This document shows, one piece after another, positions 15,746 through 25,308 of a stretch of DNA of 64,000 nucleotides (its first letter is position 1; each line of letters begins with the position of its first letter). The stretch comes from Candidatus Amarobacillus elongatus (GTDB taxonomy: Bacteria; Chloroflexota; Dehalococcoidia; Tepidiformales; Tepidiformaceae), in contig JADJBX010000002.1 in the NCBI GenBank assembly GCA_016703545.1, positions 186,001 through 250,000 of the forward strand, given 5' to 3'. Position numbers and translations under genes: made by a program. The notes under the pieces were generated by a model. It worked only from the letters and a program-made list of their open reading frames with translations. It was not told the DNA's origin and did no database searches.

Positions 15746-17593
15746 CTACGCGCCCGCCGCGAGCGCCACCTTCTTCTTCGCGCGGTCGCGGTCCACCGCC
15801 GTCAGGTACGCCTTGCGGATGCGCACCGACTTCGGGGTCATCTCCACCAGCTCGTCGTTGGCGATGAGCGACAGGCTGCGTTCCAGGCTGGGCGGCTGCG
15901 GCGGGATGAGCTTGACCGCGATGTCGCTCGTGGAGCTGCGCACGTTCGTGAGCTTCTTCGCCTTGCACACGTTCACGACGAGGTCGTTGTCCTTGGCGTG
16001 CAGCCCGACGACCATGCCCTCGTACACTTCGGTGCCCGGGTCGATGAACATAATCCCGCGTTCCTGCGCGTTCGCGATGCCGAACGCGAGCGCCGATCCG
16101 GCCTCGTTCGCGATGAGCGCGCCATTGCGGACCCGCGTAATCTCGCCCGCCCACGGCCGGTACCCGAGCTGTTCGGTGTTCATGATCCCTTCGCCGCCGG
16201 TGCCGCTGATGAAGCTGTCGCGGAAGCCGATGAGGCCGCGCGTCGGGATTTCGAAGTCCAGCCGCACGTCGCCGTTGTGGTCGCTGTGCATGCCCGTCAT
16301 CTGCGCCTTGCGGCCGGCGAGGGTTTCGATGAGGAAGCCCGTCGCGGACTCCGGCGCCTCGATATAGATCTTCTCGAACGGCTCCTCGATGCCGTGCGGC
16401 CCCTGCCGCAGGATCACTTCCGGCCGCGTCACGGCGAATTCGTACCCCTCGCGCCGCATCGTTTCGACGAGGATGGCGAGGTGCAGTTCCCCGCGCCCGC
16501 TGACGACGAACGCGTCCGCCGTGTCGCCGTCCTCGACGCGCAGCGCGACGTTCGTCTCGACCTCTCGGTAGAGCCGGTCGCGAAGCTGACGGCTGGTGAC
16601 GAACTGCCCCTCGCGGCCCGCGAAGGGCGAGTCGTTGATGCGGAAGGTCATCTTCAGCGCGGGCTCTTCGCTGGCGATGACGCGCAGTGCGCCCGCCGCC
16701 TCGGCGTTCGCGATTGTCTCGCCGATCTGGATGTCCGGGATGCCCGTGATCGCGACGATGTCCCCGGCGCGCGCCTCGGTCAGTTCCACGCGGCCCAGCC
16801 CTTCGAACCCGAACACCTGCGCGATGCGGTGCTGGCTCGTTTCCCCGTCGTGGTTGTGGCGAAGCACCATCTCCGCGGGGTGGATGCGGCCGTCGCGGAT
16901 GCGCCCGATCGCCGTTCGCCCCCGGTAGCTGTCGTACGCGAGCGTGGTCACGAGCATCCGGAACGGCGCCTCGTCGTCGTGCACCGGGCCGGGCGTGTGC
17001 TCCATGATCGCCTCGAAGAGGGGCTCCATGGTCCCGCTGGTGATGTCCGGCGTGCGGCCCGCGTAACCGTCGCGGGCGTTCGCGTACACGACCGGGAAGT
17101 CGAGCTGGTGGTCTTCCGTGGCGAGGTCCAGGAACAGGTCCTGCGTTTCGCGGATGACCTCGGGGATGCGCGCCATGGGGCGGTCGATCTTGTTGACCAC
17201 CACGATCGCGTGCAGACCGAGTTCCAGCGCCTTCCGCAGCACGAACTTGGTCTGGGGCATCGGCCCCTCGACCGCGTCGACCAGCAGCAGGCAGCCGTCG
17301 GCCATGTTCAGCACGCGCTCCACCTCCCCGCCGAAGTCGGCGTGGCCGGGCGTGTCGATGATGTTGATGCGAACGCCGCGGTACTCGACCGCCGCGTTCT
17401 TCGCCATGATCGTGATCCCCTTCTCCCGCTCCAGGGGGTTCGAGTCCAGGATCAGCGAGCCAACATGCTCGTTCTCCCTGAAAATGTTCGACTGCTTGAG
17501 GAGCGCGTCGACCAGGGTCGTCTTCCCGTGGTCCACGTGAGCGATGATTGCGAGATTGCGCACGTCGGCGCGGCGGAGATCCATGAGATCCAT
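15746..17593 (-). CDS. typA: translational GTPase TypA/BipA
   Basis: 615 residues from ATG 17593 (MDLMDLRRADVRNLAIIAHV). G-domain motifs are intact: AHVDHGKTT (G1), the switch I segment EREKGITI (G2), DTPGH (G3) and NKID (G4). Then come EF-G-like domains II, III and V and the TypA-specific C-terminal domain (LVVNVCKAKKLTNVRSS, ELVEMTPKSVRIRKAYL). It acts on ribosome assembly and stress adaptation. The 23 codons further upstream are in frame but are not family-like. Confidence 0.96.
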   Translation of the reverse strand: MDLMDLRRADVRNLAIIAHVDHGKTTLVDALLKQSNIFRENEHVGSLILDSNPLEREKGITIMAKNAAVEYRGVRINIIDTPGHADFGGEVERVLNMADGCLLLVDAVEGPMPQTKFVLRKALELGLHAIVVVNKIDRPMARIPEVIRETQDLFLDLATEDHQLDFPVVYANARDGYAGRTPDITSGTMEPLFEAIMEHTPGPVHDDEAPFRMLVTTLAYDSYRGRTAIGRIRDGRIHPAEMVLRHNHDGETSQHRIAQVFGFEGLGRVELTEARAGDIVAITGIPDIQIGETIANAEAAGALRVIASEEPALKMTFRINDSPFAGREGQFVTSRQLRDRLYREVETNVALRVEDGDTADAFVVSGRGELHLAILVETMRREGYEFAVTRPEVILRQGPHGIEEPFEKIYIEAPESATGFLIETLAGRKAQMTGMHSDHNGDVRLDFEIPTRGLIGFRDSFISGTGGEGIMNTEQLGYRPWAGEITRVRNGALIANEAGSALAFGIANAQERGIMFIDPGTEVYEGMVVGLHAKDNDLVVNVCKAKKLTNVRSSTSDIAVKLIPPQPPSLERSLSLIANDELVEMTPKSVRIRKAYLTAVDRDRAKKKVALAAGA

Positions 17594-17744
17594 CTTTGCC
17601 GAGGATGCGTGAACGGGCGACTTTCGCTCGCATCGCACCCGTCGGCACGTGGCGCCCTTCACCTAACCTTGTTACCGCCGACCGCTGTAACGCCTCCGCC
17701 ATGGCCGTTTCGGGCGCGTTATCCGCCCCGCCGGGATTGCTCCC

Positions 17745-17750
17745 TAGCTT
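17745..17750 (+). promoter_or_regulatory. -10 element TAGCTT for possible leaderless GTG start
   Basis: TAGCTT at 17745-17750 is 6 nt before the GTG at 17757, the second codon of the acyltransferase frame. This makes 17757 an alternative start to ATG 17754. Confidence 0.35.
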
Positions 17751-17753
17751 GGA

Positions 17754-18849
17754 ATGGTGGCTTCAACCCCGTCTGCCAGGCTTTGGAGGCTCGACGTCAT
17801 CCGTGGCGCCGCGATCGTGTTCGTCGTGCTCATGCACGCCTACTTCGATCCCCGGCTGGGCGCCGGACCATCAGGCGTACCCGGCGCGCCTCGCCTATTT
17901 CCTCGGGCATACGGTCGTGCCGCTCTTTTTCCTCATTTCCGGGTTCCTGTTCGCCCGGGAGGCCCGGCACACCACACGCGACCTCGTGCGGCGGAAGGCC
18001 GCGACGATCCTCGTGCCAGCGCTGCTCTGGTCACTTGTGGCCGTGGGTGTTCGCGTCCACTCGCTCGGCCTCGACGCCCGCCAGGCCGCGATCGACCTCG
18101 TCACCCTCAACGCCGGCGGGCAGTTCTTCTACGTGTTCGTTCTGCTGGTTCTGTTCGCGGCGGCACTGCCGGTACGCGGCTGGCCGGCGGCGAAGCTCGC
18201 GCTGCTCGCGCTCGCCTTCGCGGCCGCCGGCCTGTTGCGCACCCTCGCCCTCGAGCGCGATTGGCCCGCCACCAACCTCGGCGCCATCGCCGCCTACCGC
18301 GACCCGCTGCTCTGGGGCGGCTACTTCCTGGTAGGCATGGCGGTGGCGAAGCGGCCCGTGCGGCTGGCGGGCAGCCTGGTTCCCGTCGCCGCCCTCGCCG
18401 GCGCGACGCTCATCGCGGCGTGGTTCACGCAGGCCCACCTGACCGGCGCCTACCCCGACAGCTACTTCAGCCCGTTCGTCTACCTGTTCGGCTGGCTGCT
18501 GGTGCTCTGCGCCGCGCCCGCGTTGCCGGGGCCGGCCGGCGTACCCGCGCTTCCGCTGCGGCCGCTGGAGTGGCTGGGGCGGCACTCGTACGCCATCTTC
18601 CTCGCGCACATGCCGCTCTTCATCGGCCTTGTCACGGATGCCTGGTACCCGGAGACCGCGCTCGACGACTACGCCTCGCGCGTTCTCTTCCGGTTCGCCA
18701 CCGGGCTGCTGGGGCCGATTGCGTTGGTGCTGCTCGCCAGCCGCGTGCTTCCGGCGCGAATCGCCCGCTACACGGGCTTCCCCGGCCGGCCGTCCGCCCC
18801 TCGCGGCACCGGCCTCCCCTCGCCCACCCGGCGCCCGCGAGAAGCGTGA
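17754..18849 (+). CDS. acyltransferase family 3 membrane protein, frameshifted
   Basis: Multi-pass O-acyltransferase of the acyltransferase_3 family, probably modifying an envelope glycan. N-terminal RLWRLDVIRGAAIVFVVLMH carries the family's conserved His at the end of helix 1. About ten hydrophobic segments follow, with WLGRHSYAIFLAHMPLFI near the C terminus, as expected. The N-terminal 36 residues are in one frame; from PDHQAYPARLAYFLG onward the next frame applies. 1096 nt is one base over a codon multiple, so one extra base at about 17855-17870 is enough. Corrected length about 364 residues. Confidence 0.82.
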
Positions 18850-18850
18850 T

Positions 18851-19273
18851 TCAGCCCGTGCCCAGGAACGTCGGGTATTTGCACTCCGGCACGTCCTTCA
18901 CCTTCGCGGCGAGGCGTGAGCGCTCGGCGTCCGGCGGCAGCGGTGGCTCGCTGCTGACGAGCGAGGTGGGGTCTTTCTCCGCGTCCTCGAGGTAGGTGAT
19001 GTACGACTTGTGCCACTTCGCCAGCCCCGTCGGTGGCTGGACCTTCTTGAGTTCCGCCACGTACGACTTGATGGAGTCGGCGATGCCCGCGGCGCTCGGC
19101 TGGTTCAGGAGCGCCTCGCGGTAGTTCGCAATGCCGGTGCAGAAGACCGCGAGGTACTGCTCGTCGGTCAATTCGTTGCCGGTCGGTTCCGGTTCGTCGG
19201 TCTTGCCATCGCCGCAGGCGCCGAGCGCGAGGGCAAAGGCGACAACGGTCATCATCAGGAATCGGGTTCGCAT
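18851..19273 (-). CDS. lipoprotein of unknown function, 140 aa
   Basis: ATG 19273 gives a short signal peptide MRTRFLMMTVVAFALALGAC with Cys 20 as the lipidation site. The mature part is small and helical (LTDEQYLAVFCTGIANYREA) with two further Cys, one near the C-terminus (VPECKYPTF). TAGCAT lies 8 nt before the ATG. Frames further upstream lack similarity to any signal sequence. The stop is 1 nt from the stop of the convergent acyltransferase gene. Confidence 0.75.
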   Translation of the reverse strand: MRTRFLMMTVVAFALALGACGDGKTDEPEPTGNELTDEQYLAVFCTGIANYREALLNQPSAAGIADSIKSYVAELKKVQPPTGLAKWHKSYITYLEDAEKDPTSLVSSEPPLPPDAERSRLAAKVKDVPECKYPTFLGTG

Positions 19274-19311
19274 CGCGTTCCATGCTACCCCAGCACCGGT
19301 GAAACGTGCCG

Positions 19312-20172
19312 TCACAGCAGGATCCGCTTTGCCGCCGCTCCCGGCGTCCGGCGCCAGTTGTGCACGAGGTACCGTCGCTCTCCGTCCCGTTCGATCGCCT
19401 CGATCCGGCATCGGTCCCGCTCGCCGCCGACGCGCGCGGCCTCGGCCTGGTACGCGCTGAGCGCGTCGCCGTCCGCAACCCCGAAGACGGCGGGGTGGGC
19501 AGGCAGCGTCTCCGCCATCACGCTCGAAAGCTCCAGCAGCCACCCCAGGACCAGCTGCGCAAGGCCCGTGTGGAAGTCGCGGTCGCCGAATGTGATCGTG
19601 ACGTGGTCCGGCGCCGATTCGTTTCCCGCGATCAGGAGCGTGCTACCGAAGTGCGGCAGCGACAGGTCGGTTGCGGTGCGGTACAGGGGACCGAGGACGG
19701 GGTGGGCGGCCAGCACTTCGCCCGAGCGGAAGGCGTGCAGGCGGAACTCCGTGGCATGGACGTCCGGCGCGAGCGCGATGCCGCCCTGTTCCAGCCACGC
19801 CTCCCACTGCGGTCCGTCGCCGCCGAGGAGCGCGAGCAGCGCGGCCTGGTAATCCGCGGCGGTCCGCACCAGCGGGATGGCGGCGGCGTAGTTCCCCCAC
19901 TGGATCGCGTGCAGCGCCTCCAGCCGGCAGAGCCACGACCGCGACCAGGGCCCGAGGACCGCGGCCGTCCGCTGCTTGCGGAACTTCGCCCCGGACGTCG
20001 CCTCGGCGCACGCCCCTTCGAGCGACAGCCCCCGGAGCACCAGCTCGACCTCGGCGCCCAGCACGAAACCGGTCTGGCGGTGGGCATCCGCGCCGGGCGC
20101 GCCCATCGGCGGCTTCGGCGCGCCGGCCGCCAGCGGGAACACGTTCGGGGGCGAAACCCGCGGCAGCGTCAC
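19312..20172 (-). CDS. protein of unknown function, 286 aa
   Basis: I do not recognise a family. Codon use and the tight position after the DinB-like gene support a real gene. It is probably soluble: alternating strand/helix content, Trp-rich N half (LGPWSRSWLCRLEALHAIQW) and a central HFGSTLLIAGNESAPDHVTI. No membrane segment or catalytic signature is evident. Confidence 0.6.
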   Translation of the reverse strand: MTLPRVSPPNVFPLAAGAPKPPMGAPGADAHRQTGFVLGAEVELVLRGLSLEGACAEATSGAKFRKQRTAAVLGPWSRSWLCRLEALHAIQWGNYAAAIPLVRTAADYQAALLALLGGDGPQWEAWLEQGGIALAPDVHATEFRLHAFRSGEVLAAHPVLGPLYRTATDLSLPHFGSTLLIAGNESAPDHVTITFGDRDFHTGLAQLVLGWLLELSSVMAETLPAHPAVFGVADGDALSAYQAEAARVGGERDRCRIEAIERDGERRYLVHNWRRTPGAAAKRILL

Positions 20173-20184
20173 CCCTGGCTCCCC

Positions 20185-20803
20185 TTACTCCGCTTCGTTC
20201 TCATCCTCGTCCTCGTCGTCATCCTCTTCGTCCGGGAGCGAGGCGAGGTAGGCGCGAACATCCTCGATGAACTTCGCCTGCCGCGCCGCCTCGTCGGCGT
20301 TCTTCAGGTTCGCGCTGAGCGCCCAATCGAGGAGCAGGGGGTCGTACCGCAGTTCGGGGAGCGTCTCGGCGAAGTCGAGCGCGTGCCGCTCGAGGTGCGC
20401 TGTCCAACGGTGGATCGTCTCCCCGATGGTGTCGTCGCCGAGCGGCTCGGACAGGCGCGGAGCGGTGGCCGTCGCGTACTCCGCGATGATGGCTTCGCGG
20501 GCCACGGCCATCCGGCGCAGCAGCCCCTCGCGGTCGTCGCTCCCCATCGCCTCACGCTCGTCGGCGTTCACCGCATCGGCATTCGGCCGCTCGTAGGCGG
20601 CTGCGCCCTCGGTCAGGAGCAGGTGCACGAGCGAGACGAACCGTTCCATCCAGAGCACGCAGTGCCCGATGGTTTCGCGCATCGTAGCCCGAGGCTTCGC
20701 AGCGCTCCTCAAGCTCCTCGGGCCTCACCTCCCCGGCGACATACGCCAGGTACGCCGTGTGGTGGATGAGCCGGTCGGCGGCAGCGCGAAGGATTGGCTC
20801 CAT
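20185..20803 (-). CDS. DinB/YfiT-like protein, frameshifted
   Basis: The two halves lie in different frames. 5' half: MEPILRAAADRLIHHTAYLA followed by AGEVRPEELEERCEASG; 3' half: ATMRETIGHCVLWMERFVSL onward. Joining them at about 20690-20700 gives the DinB four-helix pattern (helix, then G-x-T-x-RE-x-x-x-H on helix 2) with a possible metal-binding His. 619 nt is one base over a codon multiple. The C terminus is very acidic (DEEDDDEDEDENEAE). Starts 5 nt after the enolase stop, so it is in the same transcript. Enzymatic role unknown. Confidence 0.6.
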
Positions 20804-20808
20804 CGGCC

Positions 20809-22170
20809 TCAGTGCCCCCCGCGCTGGGTGCGCCGCCGCTCCGCGCGCATCGAAGGGCGGCCCCCCGCCGGCTCCTCGCGCGCGGGCCGTTCGCCCAGCT
20901 GCTTGATGCTCTCCCAGCCCGCGTACGTCGCCGACGCGCCCAGCTCATCCTCGATCTCGAGGAGCCGGTTGTACTTCGCCGTCCGTTCGCTGCGGGCGGG
21001 GGCGCCGGTCTTGATCTGCCCGGCGCCGGTCGCCACGGCGAGGTCCGCGATGAACGTGTCCTCGGTTTCGCCGGAACGATGGCTGATGACGGCCGTCCAG
21101 CCCGCGCGCTGCGCCGTGTCCACCGCCTCCAGCGTCTCCGAGAGGGTGCCGATCTGGTTCAGTTTCACGAGCACGGAGTTCGAGGCGCGCGCGGCGATGG
21201 CGCGGCGGATGCGTTCCGGGTTCGTCACCAGGAGGTCGTCGCCCACCAGCTGGCAGCGCGCGCCGAGCCGTTCCACGATCTGCGCCCAGCCGTCCCAGTC
21301 GTCTTCCGCGAGGCCGTCTTCGATGCTGCGGATCGGGTACTTGTCCACCCACGACGCCCAGTGGTCGACCATTTCGGCACTGGTGAGCGAGCGGTTCTCC
21401 TTGGCGAGGACGTACATGCCGCCCTGGTAGAGCTCGGTGCTGGCGGGGTCGAGGGCGATGACCGCGTCCTCACCGGCGCGGTACCCCGCACGCTCGATCG
21501 CTTCGAGCACGACCTGAACCGCTTCTTCGTTCCCCGGCAGGGAGGGCGCGAAACCGCCCTCGTCCCCGACGGAGGTGATGGCGCCGCGGTCGTGGAGCAC
21601 CGCCTTCAATGCCTGGTAGATTTCGGCGCCCATGCGCAGGCCGTGCGAGAACGACTCGGCGCCCACGGGCATCACCATGAACTCCTGGAAGTCGGTGGAG
21701 TCCGGGGCGTGCTTGCCTCCGTTGAGGATGTTGAACATGGGGACGGGGAGCCGGTTCACCGCCGGCCCGCCGAGGTAGCGATAGAGCGGCAGCCCGAGTG
21801 AATCGGCCGCGGCGCGCGCCACCGCGAGGGAGACTCCGAGGATCGCGTTCGCGCCCAGCCGGCCCTTGTTCGGCGTGCCGTCGAGTTCGCAAAGTGTGCG
21901 GTCGATGATGCGCTGCTCGGTGGCGGGAATGTCGCGGAGGCGCTTCACGATTTCGCCGTTGATGGCGTTGACGGCCTTCAGCACGCCCTTGCCGCCGTAG
22001 CGGCGGGGGTCGCCGTCGCGAAGCTCGACGGCTTCGTGGGCTCCGGTGGAGGCGCCCGACGGCACCGCCGCCTTCGCCGTCGTCCCGTCATCGAGGACCG
22101 CGGTGACTTCCACCGTGGGGTTCCCCCGCGAATCCAGGATCTCCCGCGCGATCAGTTCTTCGATGAACAT
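20809..22170 (-). CDS. eno: enolase
   Basis: 2-phosphoglycerate to phosphoenolpyruvate. From the ATG at 22170 (GGAAGGAGCC upstream) 453 residues, about 25 longer than usual. Motifs: REILDSRGNPTVEV, VPSGASTGAHEA, FMVMPVGAESF, GDEGGFAPSLP with catalytic Glu, metal ligands in ALDPASTELY, SIEDGLAEDDWDGW and GDDLLVTNPERI, the catalytic Lys in VLVKLNQIGTLSET, and SHRSGETEDTFIADLAV. The C-terminal tail (after IKQLGERPAREEP) is Arg-rich and not part of the family fold. Confidence 0.97.
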   Translation of the reverse strand: MFIEELIAREILDSRGNPTVEVTAVLDDGTTAKAAVPSGASTGAHEAVELRDGDPRRYGGKGVLKAVNAINGEIVKRLRDIPATEQRIIDRTLCELDGTPNKGRLGANAILGVSLAVARAAADSLGLPLYRYLGGPAVNRLPVPMFNILNGGKHAPDSTDFQEFMVMPVGAESFSHGLRMGAEIYQALKAVLHDRGAITSVGDEGGFAPSLPGNEEAVQVVLEAIERAGYRAGEDAVIALDPASTELYQGGMYVLAKENRSLTSAEMVDHWASWVDKYPIRSIEDGLAEDDWDGWAQIVERLGARCQLVGDDLLVTNPERIRRAIAARASNSVLVKLNQIGTLSETLEAVDTAQRAGWTAVISHRSGETEDTFIADLAVATGAGQIKTGAPARSERTAKYNRLLEIEDELGASATYAGWESIKQLGERPAREEPAGGRPSMRAERRRTQRGGH

Positions 22171-22245
22171 CCCAGGCTCCTTCCGAGCAGCGCTCGATGC
22201 TGATGACACGCGCTCGCCGGTTGCCCCCGGCGGCGATGGCCGGTG

Positions 22246-22779
22246 CTAGCGGCGCACCTCCGGTGCGTCGTTCAGGGCGATGAGCGCCCCCGGGTTCGGG
22301 AGGTAATCGATGTAGAGGATGCCGTTCACGTGGTCGATCTCGTGCTCCAGCGCCTCGGCCATCAGGTCATCCTGCGCCTTGATGCGCACTTCCTTGCCCG
22401 TATAGGGGTCAATCCCCTTCGCCAGCACCTTCACGGAACGGATGATTTCGCCCCGGAAACCCGGCACCGAAAGGCACCCCTCGTCCACCCGGCGCTCGCC
22501 GGATCGCTTCACGATCTCCGGGTTCACCAGTGCGATCTTCTCGTGGTTGGGGTCGTGGACGTCGATGACGACGAGCTTGAGCGACACGCCAATCTGCGGC
22601 GCCGCCAGCCCGACACCGGGAGCGTCGTACATCGTCTCCCACATGTCGTCGATGAGCTTCAGGATCGACTTGTCGATCGTGCGGATGCGGCGCGCCTTCT
22701 CCCGAAGCACGGGGTCGCCGGCGCGGCGAATGGGAAGGATGGCCAATGCGGGGAACTCCGGCGGGGAGCTAGGCAGCAC
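22246..22779 (-). CDS. def: peptide deformylase
   Basis: Removes the N-formyl group from nascent proteins. All three motifs are intact: GVGLAAPQIG (55-64), EGCLSVPG (100-107, Cys ligand) and HEIDH (146-150). The coding frame can start at GTG 22779 (177 aa) or at a TTG about 36 nt later that begins nearer to the family N-terminus (LAILPIRRAGDPVLR). TACACT at 22793-22798 on this strand is a likely -10. Confidence 0.95.
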   Translation of the reverse strand: MLPSSPPEFPALAILPIRRAGDPVLREKARRIRTIDKSILKLIDDMWETMYDAPGVGLAAPQIGVSLKLVVIDVHDPNHEKIALVNPEIVKRSGERRVDEGCLSVPGFRGEIIRSVKVLAKGIDPYTGKEVRIKAQDDLMAEALEHEIDHVNGILYIDYLPNPGALIALNDAPEVRR

Positions 22780-22832
22780 GCTGCCGCCGCCCAGTGTAAC
22801 GCGCTCACTCCTAACTGGCGCACTGGCTCCCG

Positions 22833-22857
22833 ACTTAGTGTCTCTGCTACACTAAGT
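22833..22857 (+). promoter_or_regulatory. operator-like 9-bp inverted repeat overlapping the nadB -10
   Basis: ACTTAGTGT (22833-22841), 7-nt spacer, ACACTAAGT (22849-22857): perfect 9-bp arms. The -10 TACACT (22848-22853) lies inside the right arm and the ATG follows 3 nt after it. NAD genes are commonly repressed by NrtR, NiaR or NadQ through such dyads, but which protein binds here is unknown. Confidence 0.65.
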
Positions 22858-22859
22858 CC

Positions 22860-24365
22860 ATGCCCAATCGCGGTCTCCCCGTCGTGGTCATCGGCAGCGG
22901 CGCCGCCGGCCTCTTCACCGCGCTCCAGGCCGCGCCCGTCCTGCCCGTCCTCGTCCTTACCCGGGCGGGCGCGGCGGAGGCGAACACCGCGTGGGCGCAG
23001 GGTGGCATCGCCGCCGCCCTCGGCCACGGTGATTCGCCCCGGTCGCACCTGGAGGACACCGTCGCCGCCGGCGCCGGCCTCGTCGATGAAGCCGCCGCCC
23101 GCGTCCTCTGCGATGAAGGCCCCGCTCGCATTCGCGAACTGGCCGCCCTCGGCACGCCCTTCGATCTCTCCGGCGGCACCTTCGCCCTCGGCCGCGAAGC
23201 CGCGCATTCCGCCAACCGCATCGTCCACGCCGGCGGCGACCGCACCGGCGCGCGCCTGGAGCAGGCACTGCTCGCGGCCGCGCGCGCCGCGGGCGTCACC
23301 ATCCAGGACATGTCCGAAGTGACCGGCATCATCGTCGAGCACGGTCGCGCGCGCGGTGTCCGCATCCACACCGTGGCGGGCGCCGAACGCGCGATCGAGG
23401 CCCGCGCCGTGGTCATCGCCACGGGCGGCGCGGGCCAGCTCTATTCGCACACCACCAACCCCGCCGTCGCGCGCGGCGAAGGGCTCGCCCTCGCCTTCGA
23501 TGCCGGCGCCGAGCTCGCCGACCTCGAGTTCTACCAGTTCCACCCCACGGCGCTTCGCTTCCCCGGCGTGCGGCCGTTCCTGATTTCCGAAGCCGTCCGC
23601 GGCGAGGGCGCCGTCCTCCGTAACGCCGCCGGCGAGCGGTTCATGCCGCGCTACCATCCGCTCGCCGACCTCGCGCCACGCGACATCGTCGCGCGCTCCA
23701 TCGTCAGCGAAATGCAGCGCGACGGCGCCGACCACGTGGTGCTCGACTGCACCGAAGTCGCCGCGCGCATGGACATCGTCGCGCGCTTCCCTTCCATCGC
23801 GTCGTTTTGTGGCGAACTGGGCATCGACATCCGCACGACGCCCATCCCCGTAGCGCCGGCCGCGCATTACTTCATGGGCGGCGTTCGCACCGACACATGG
23901 GGACGTACGACGGTGGCGGGGCTCTACGCCGCCGGCGAGGCTGCCTGCACGGGGGTGCACGGCGCCAACCGCCTCGCCAGCAATTCGCTCCTCGAAACCG
24001 TCGTCTTTGGCGGGCGGACCGCCGCGCACATCGCCTCCGGCGCGCATCAGCCGGCCGAGAGCGACGCCCATGCCATCGCCGTCGACTGCGCACGATTCGC
24101 GCCGCCGTCGCATGCCGCGCTCCAGGATCTGATGTGGCATGCCGCGGGCATGGAGCGCGACGCCGGGCGTATGCGCGACGGGCTGGCCACCCTCCGGTCG
24201 TGGCGAACCACGGAGGAGGGGTCGCCCTCCGCCCGCGTGGCGGCGCTCATGCTCGAAGCCGCCCTCGCGCGGGAGGAGAGCCGTGGCGCACACTTCCGCT
24301 CCGATTTCCCCGAACTCGACGATGCTCACTGGCATCGAAGGCAGGTGTTCCGCCGTGCAGATTGA
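22860..24365 (+). CDS. nadB: L-aspartate oxidase
   Basis: First step of de novo NAD synthesis, Asp to iminoaspartate, FAD-dependent. 501 residues: N-terminal dinucleotide fold VVIGSGAAGLFTAL, substrate loop NTAWAQGGIAAAL, the family motif EFYQFHPTAL, active-site PAAHYFMGGV, and GANRLASNSLLE near the end of the FAD domain, followed by the helical C domain. The ATG is 6 nt after TACACT, so the mRNA is probably leaderless. Overlaps nadC. nadA is not in this window. Confidence 0.95.
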   Translation: MPNRGLPVVVIGSGAAGLFTALQAAPVLPVLVLTRAGAAEANTAWAQGGIAAALGHGDSPRSHLEDTVAAGAGLVDEAAARVLCDEGPARIRELAALGTPFDLSGGTFALGREAAHSANRIVHAGGDRTGARLEQALLAAARAAGVTIQDMSEVTGIIVEHGRARGVRIHTVAGAERAIEARAVVIATGGAGQLYSHTTNPAVARGEGLALAFDAGAELADLEFYQFHPTALRFPGVRPFLISEAVRGEGAVLRNAAGERFMPRYHPLADLAPRDIVARSIVSEMQRDGADHVVLDCTEVAARMDIVARFPSIASFCGELGIDIRTTPIPVAPAAHYFMGGVRTDTWGRTTVAGLYAAGEAACTGVHGANRLASNSLLETVVFGGRTAAHIASGAHQPAESDAHAIAVDCARFAPPSHAALQDLMWHAAGMERDAGRMRDGLATLRSWRTTEEGSPSARVAALMLEAALAREESRGAHFRSDFPELDDAHWHRRQVFRRAD

Positions 24366-25212
24366 CCCCCCGCCCCCCGGCGCCATCGAACGCGCCGTCC
24401 GCGCCGCGCTCGACGAAGACCGCGCGTCCGAGGACGCTGCCACGCTTGCCACCGTCGCCGACGATCTGCTCGGCCAGGCCGTCTTCCTCGCGAAGGAGCC
24501 CGGCGTGTTCGCCGGCATGGCGGTCATCGAAGCCGTGTTCGCGGCGCTCTCTCCGGACGTCACCGTCGAACCGCTCGTGCACGATGGCGAGCCCTTCGCG
24601 AAGGGCGCCCACCTCGCGGTCGCCCGCGGGCCCGTGCGCGCGCTGCTGAGTGGCGAACGGACCGCCCTGAACTTCGTTCAGCGACTGTCCGCCAGCGCCA
24701 CCCTCGCGCGCGCGTTCGTCGATGCCGTGGCCGGCACGAACGCCGTCATCCTCGACACGCGCAAGACAACACCGGGGCTGCGTGACCTGGAGAAATGGGC
24801 CGTGCGCTGTGGCGGCGCCACCAACCACCGCCGCGACCTCGCCGTCATGGCCATGATCAAGGACAACCATCGCGAGGCCCTGGCGCGCGAGGGCCGCTCG
24901 CTTGCCGACGGGGTCGCGGCGATCCGCAAGCTCGCTCCTGGCATCCCCGTCGAGGTCGAAATCGACGACCTCGCGGACCTCGAAGCGGCGCTCTCCGGCG
25001 CCCCGGAGTGGATCCTGCTCGACAACATGACGAACGAGCAGATGGCCGAGGCGGTGCGCCGCACGGCCGGACGCGCGAAGCTCGAGGCGAGCGGCGGGGT
25101 GAAGCTCTCCACCGTCGCCGCCATCGCCCGCACCGGCGTCGACGCCATCTCCTCCGGCGCGCTCACCCACAGCCAGGGCTCCCTCGACATCAGCCTCGAA
25201 CTCACCTTCTAA
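24355..25212 (+). CDS. nadC: nicotinate-nucleotide pyrophosphorylase (carboxylating)
   Basis: Quinolinate phosphoribosyltransferase. 285 residues from GTG 24355, with AAGGCAGG ahead; an in-frame ATG at 24322 would give 11 more residues. Motifs: GERTALNFVQRLSASAT, LDTRKTTPGLR, RCGGATNHRRDL, MIKDNH, VEVEIDDL, and the phosphate-site ASGGVKLSTVAAIA then GVDAISSGALTHS. Overlaps nadB by 11 nt. Confidence 0.96.
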   Translation: MQIDPPPPGAIERAVRAALDEDRASEDAATLATVADDLLGQAVFLAKEPGVFAGMAVIEAVFAALSPDVTVEPLVHDGEPFAKGAHLAVARGPVRALLSGERTALNFVQRLSASATLARAFVDAVAGTNAVILDTRKTTPGLRDLEKWAVRCGGATNHRRDLAVMAMIKDNHREALAREGRSLADGVAAIRKLAPGIPVEVEIDDLADLEAALSGAPEWILLDNMTNEQMAEAVRRTAGRAKLEASGGVKLSTVAAIARTGVDAISSGALTHSQGSLDISLELTF

Positions 25213-25261
25213 GGCGGCGCCGTCCCCCGGAGGGGCGCCATGCCCACACCGGCCCCGCGCG

Positions 25262-25267
25262 TATACT
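25262..25267 (+). promoter_or_regulatory. ilvE -10 element
   Basis: TATACT with about 40 nt to the ATG, which has AAGGAG at 25295-25300. No clear -35 is seen. Confidence 0.45.
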
Positions 25268-25308
25268 GGCGTGAACCCGGAGCCGCCGGACGCCAAGGAG
25301 CCCCACCG

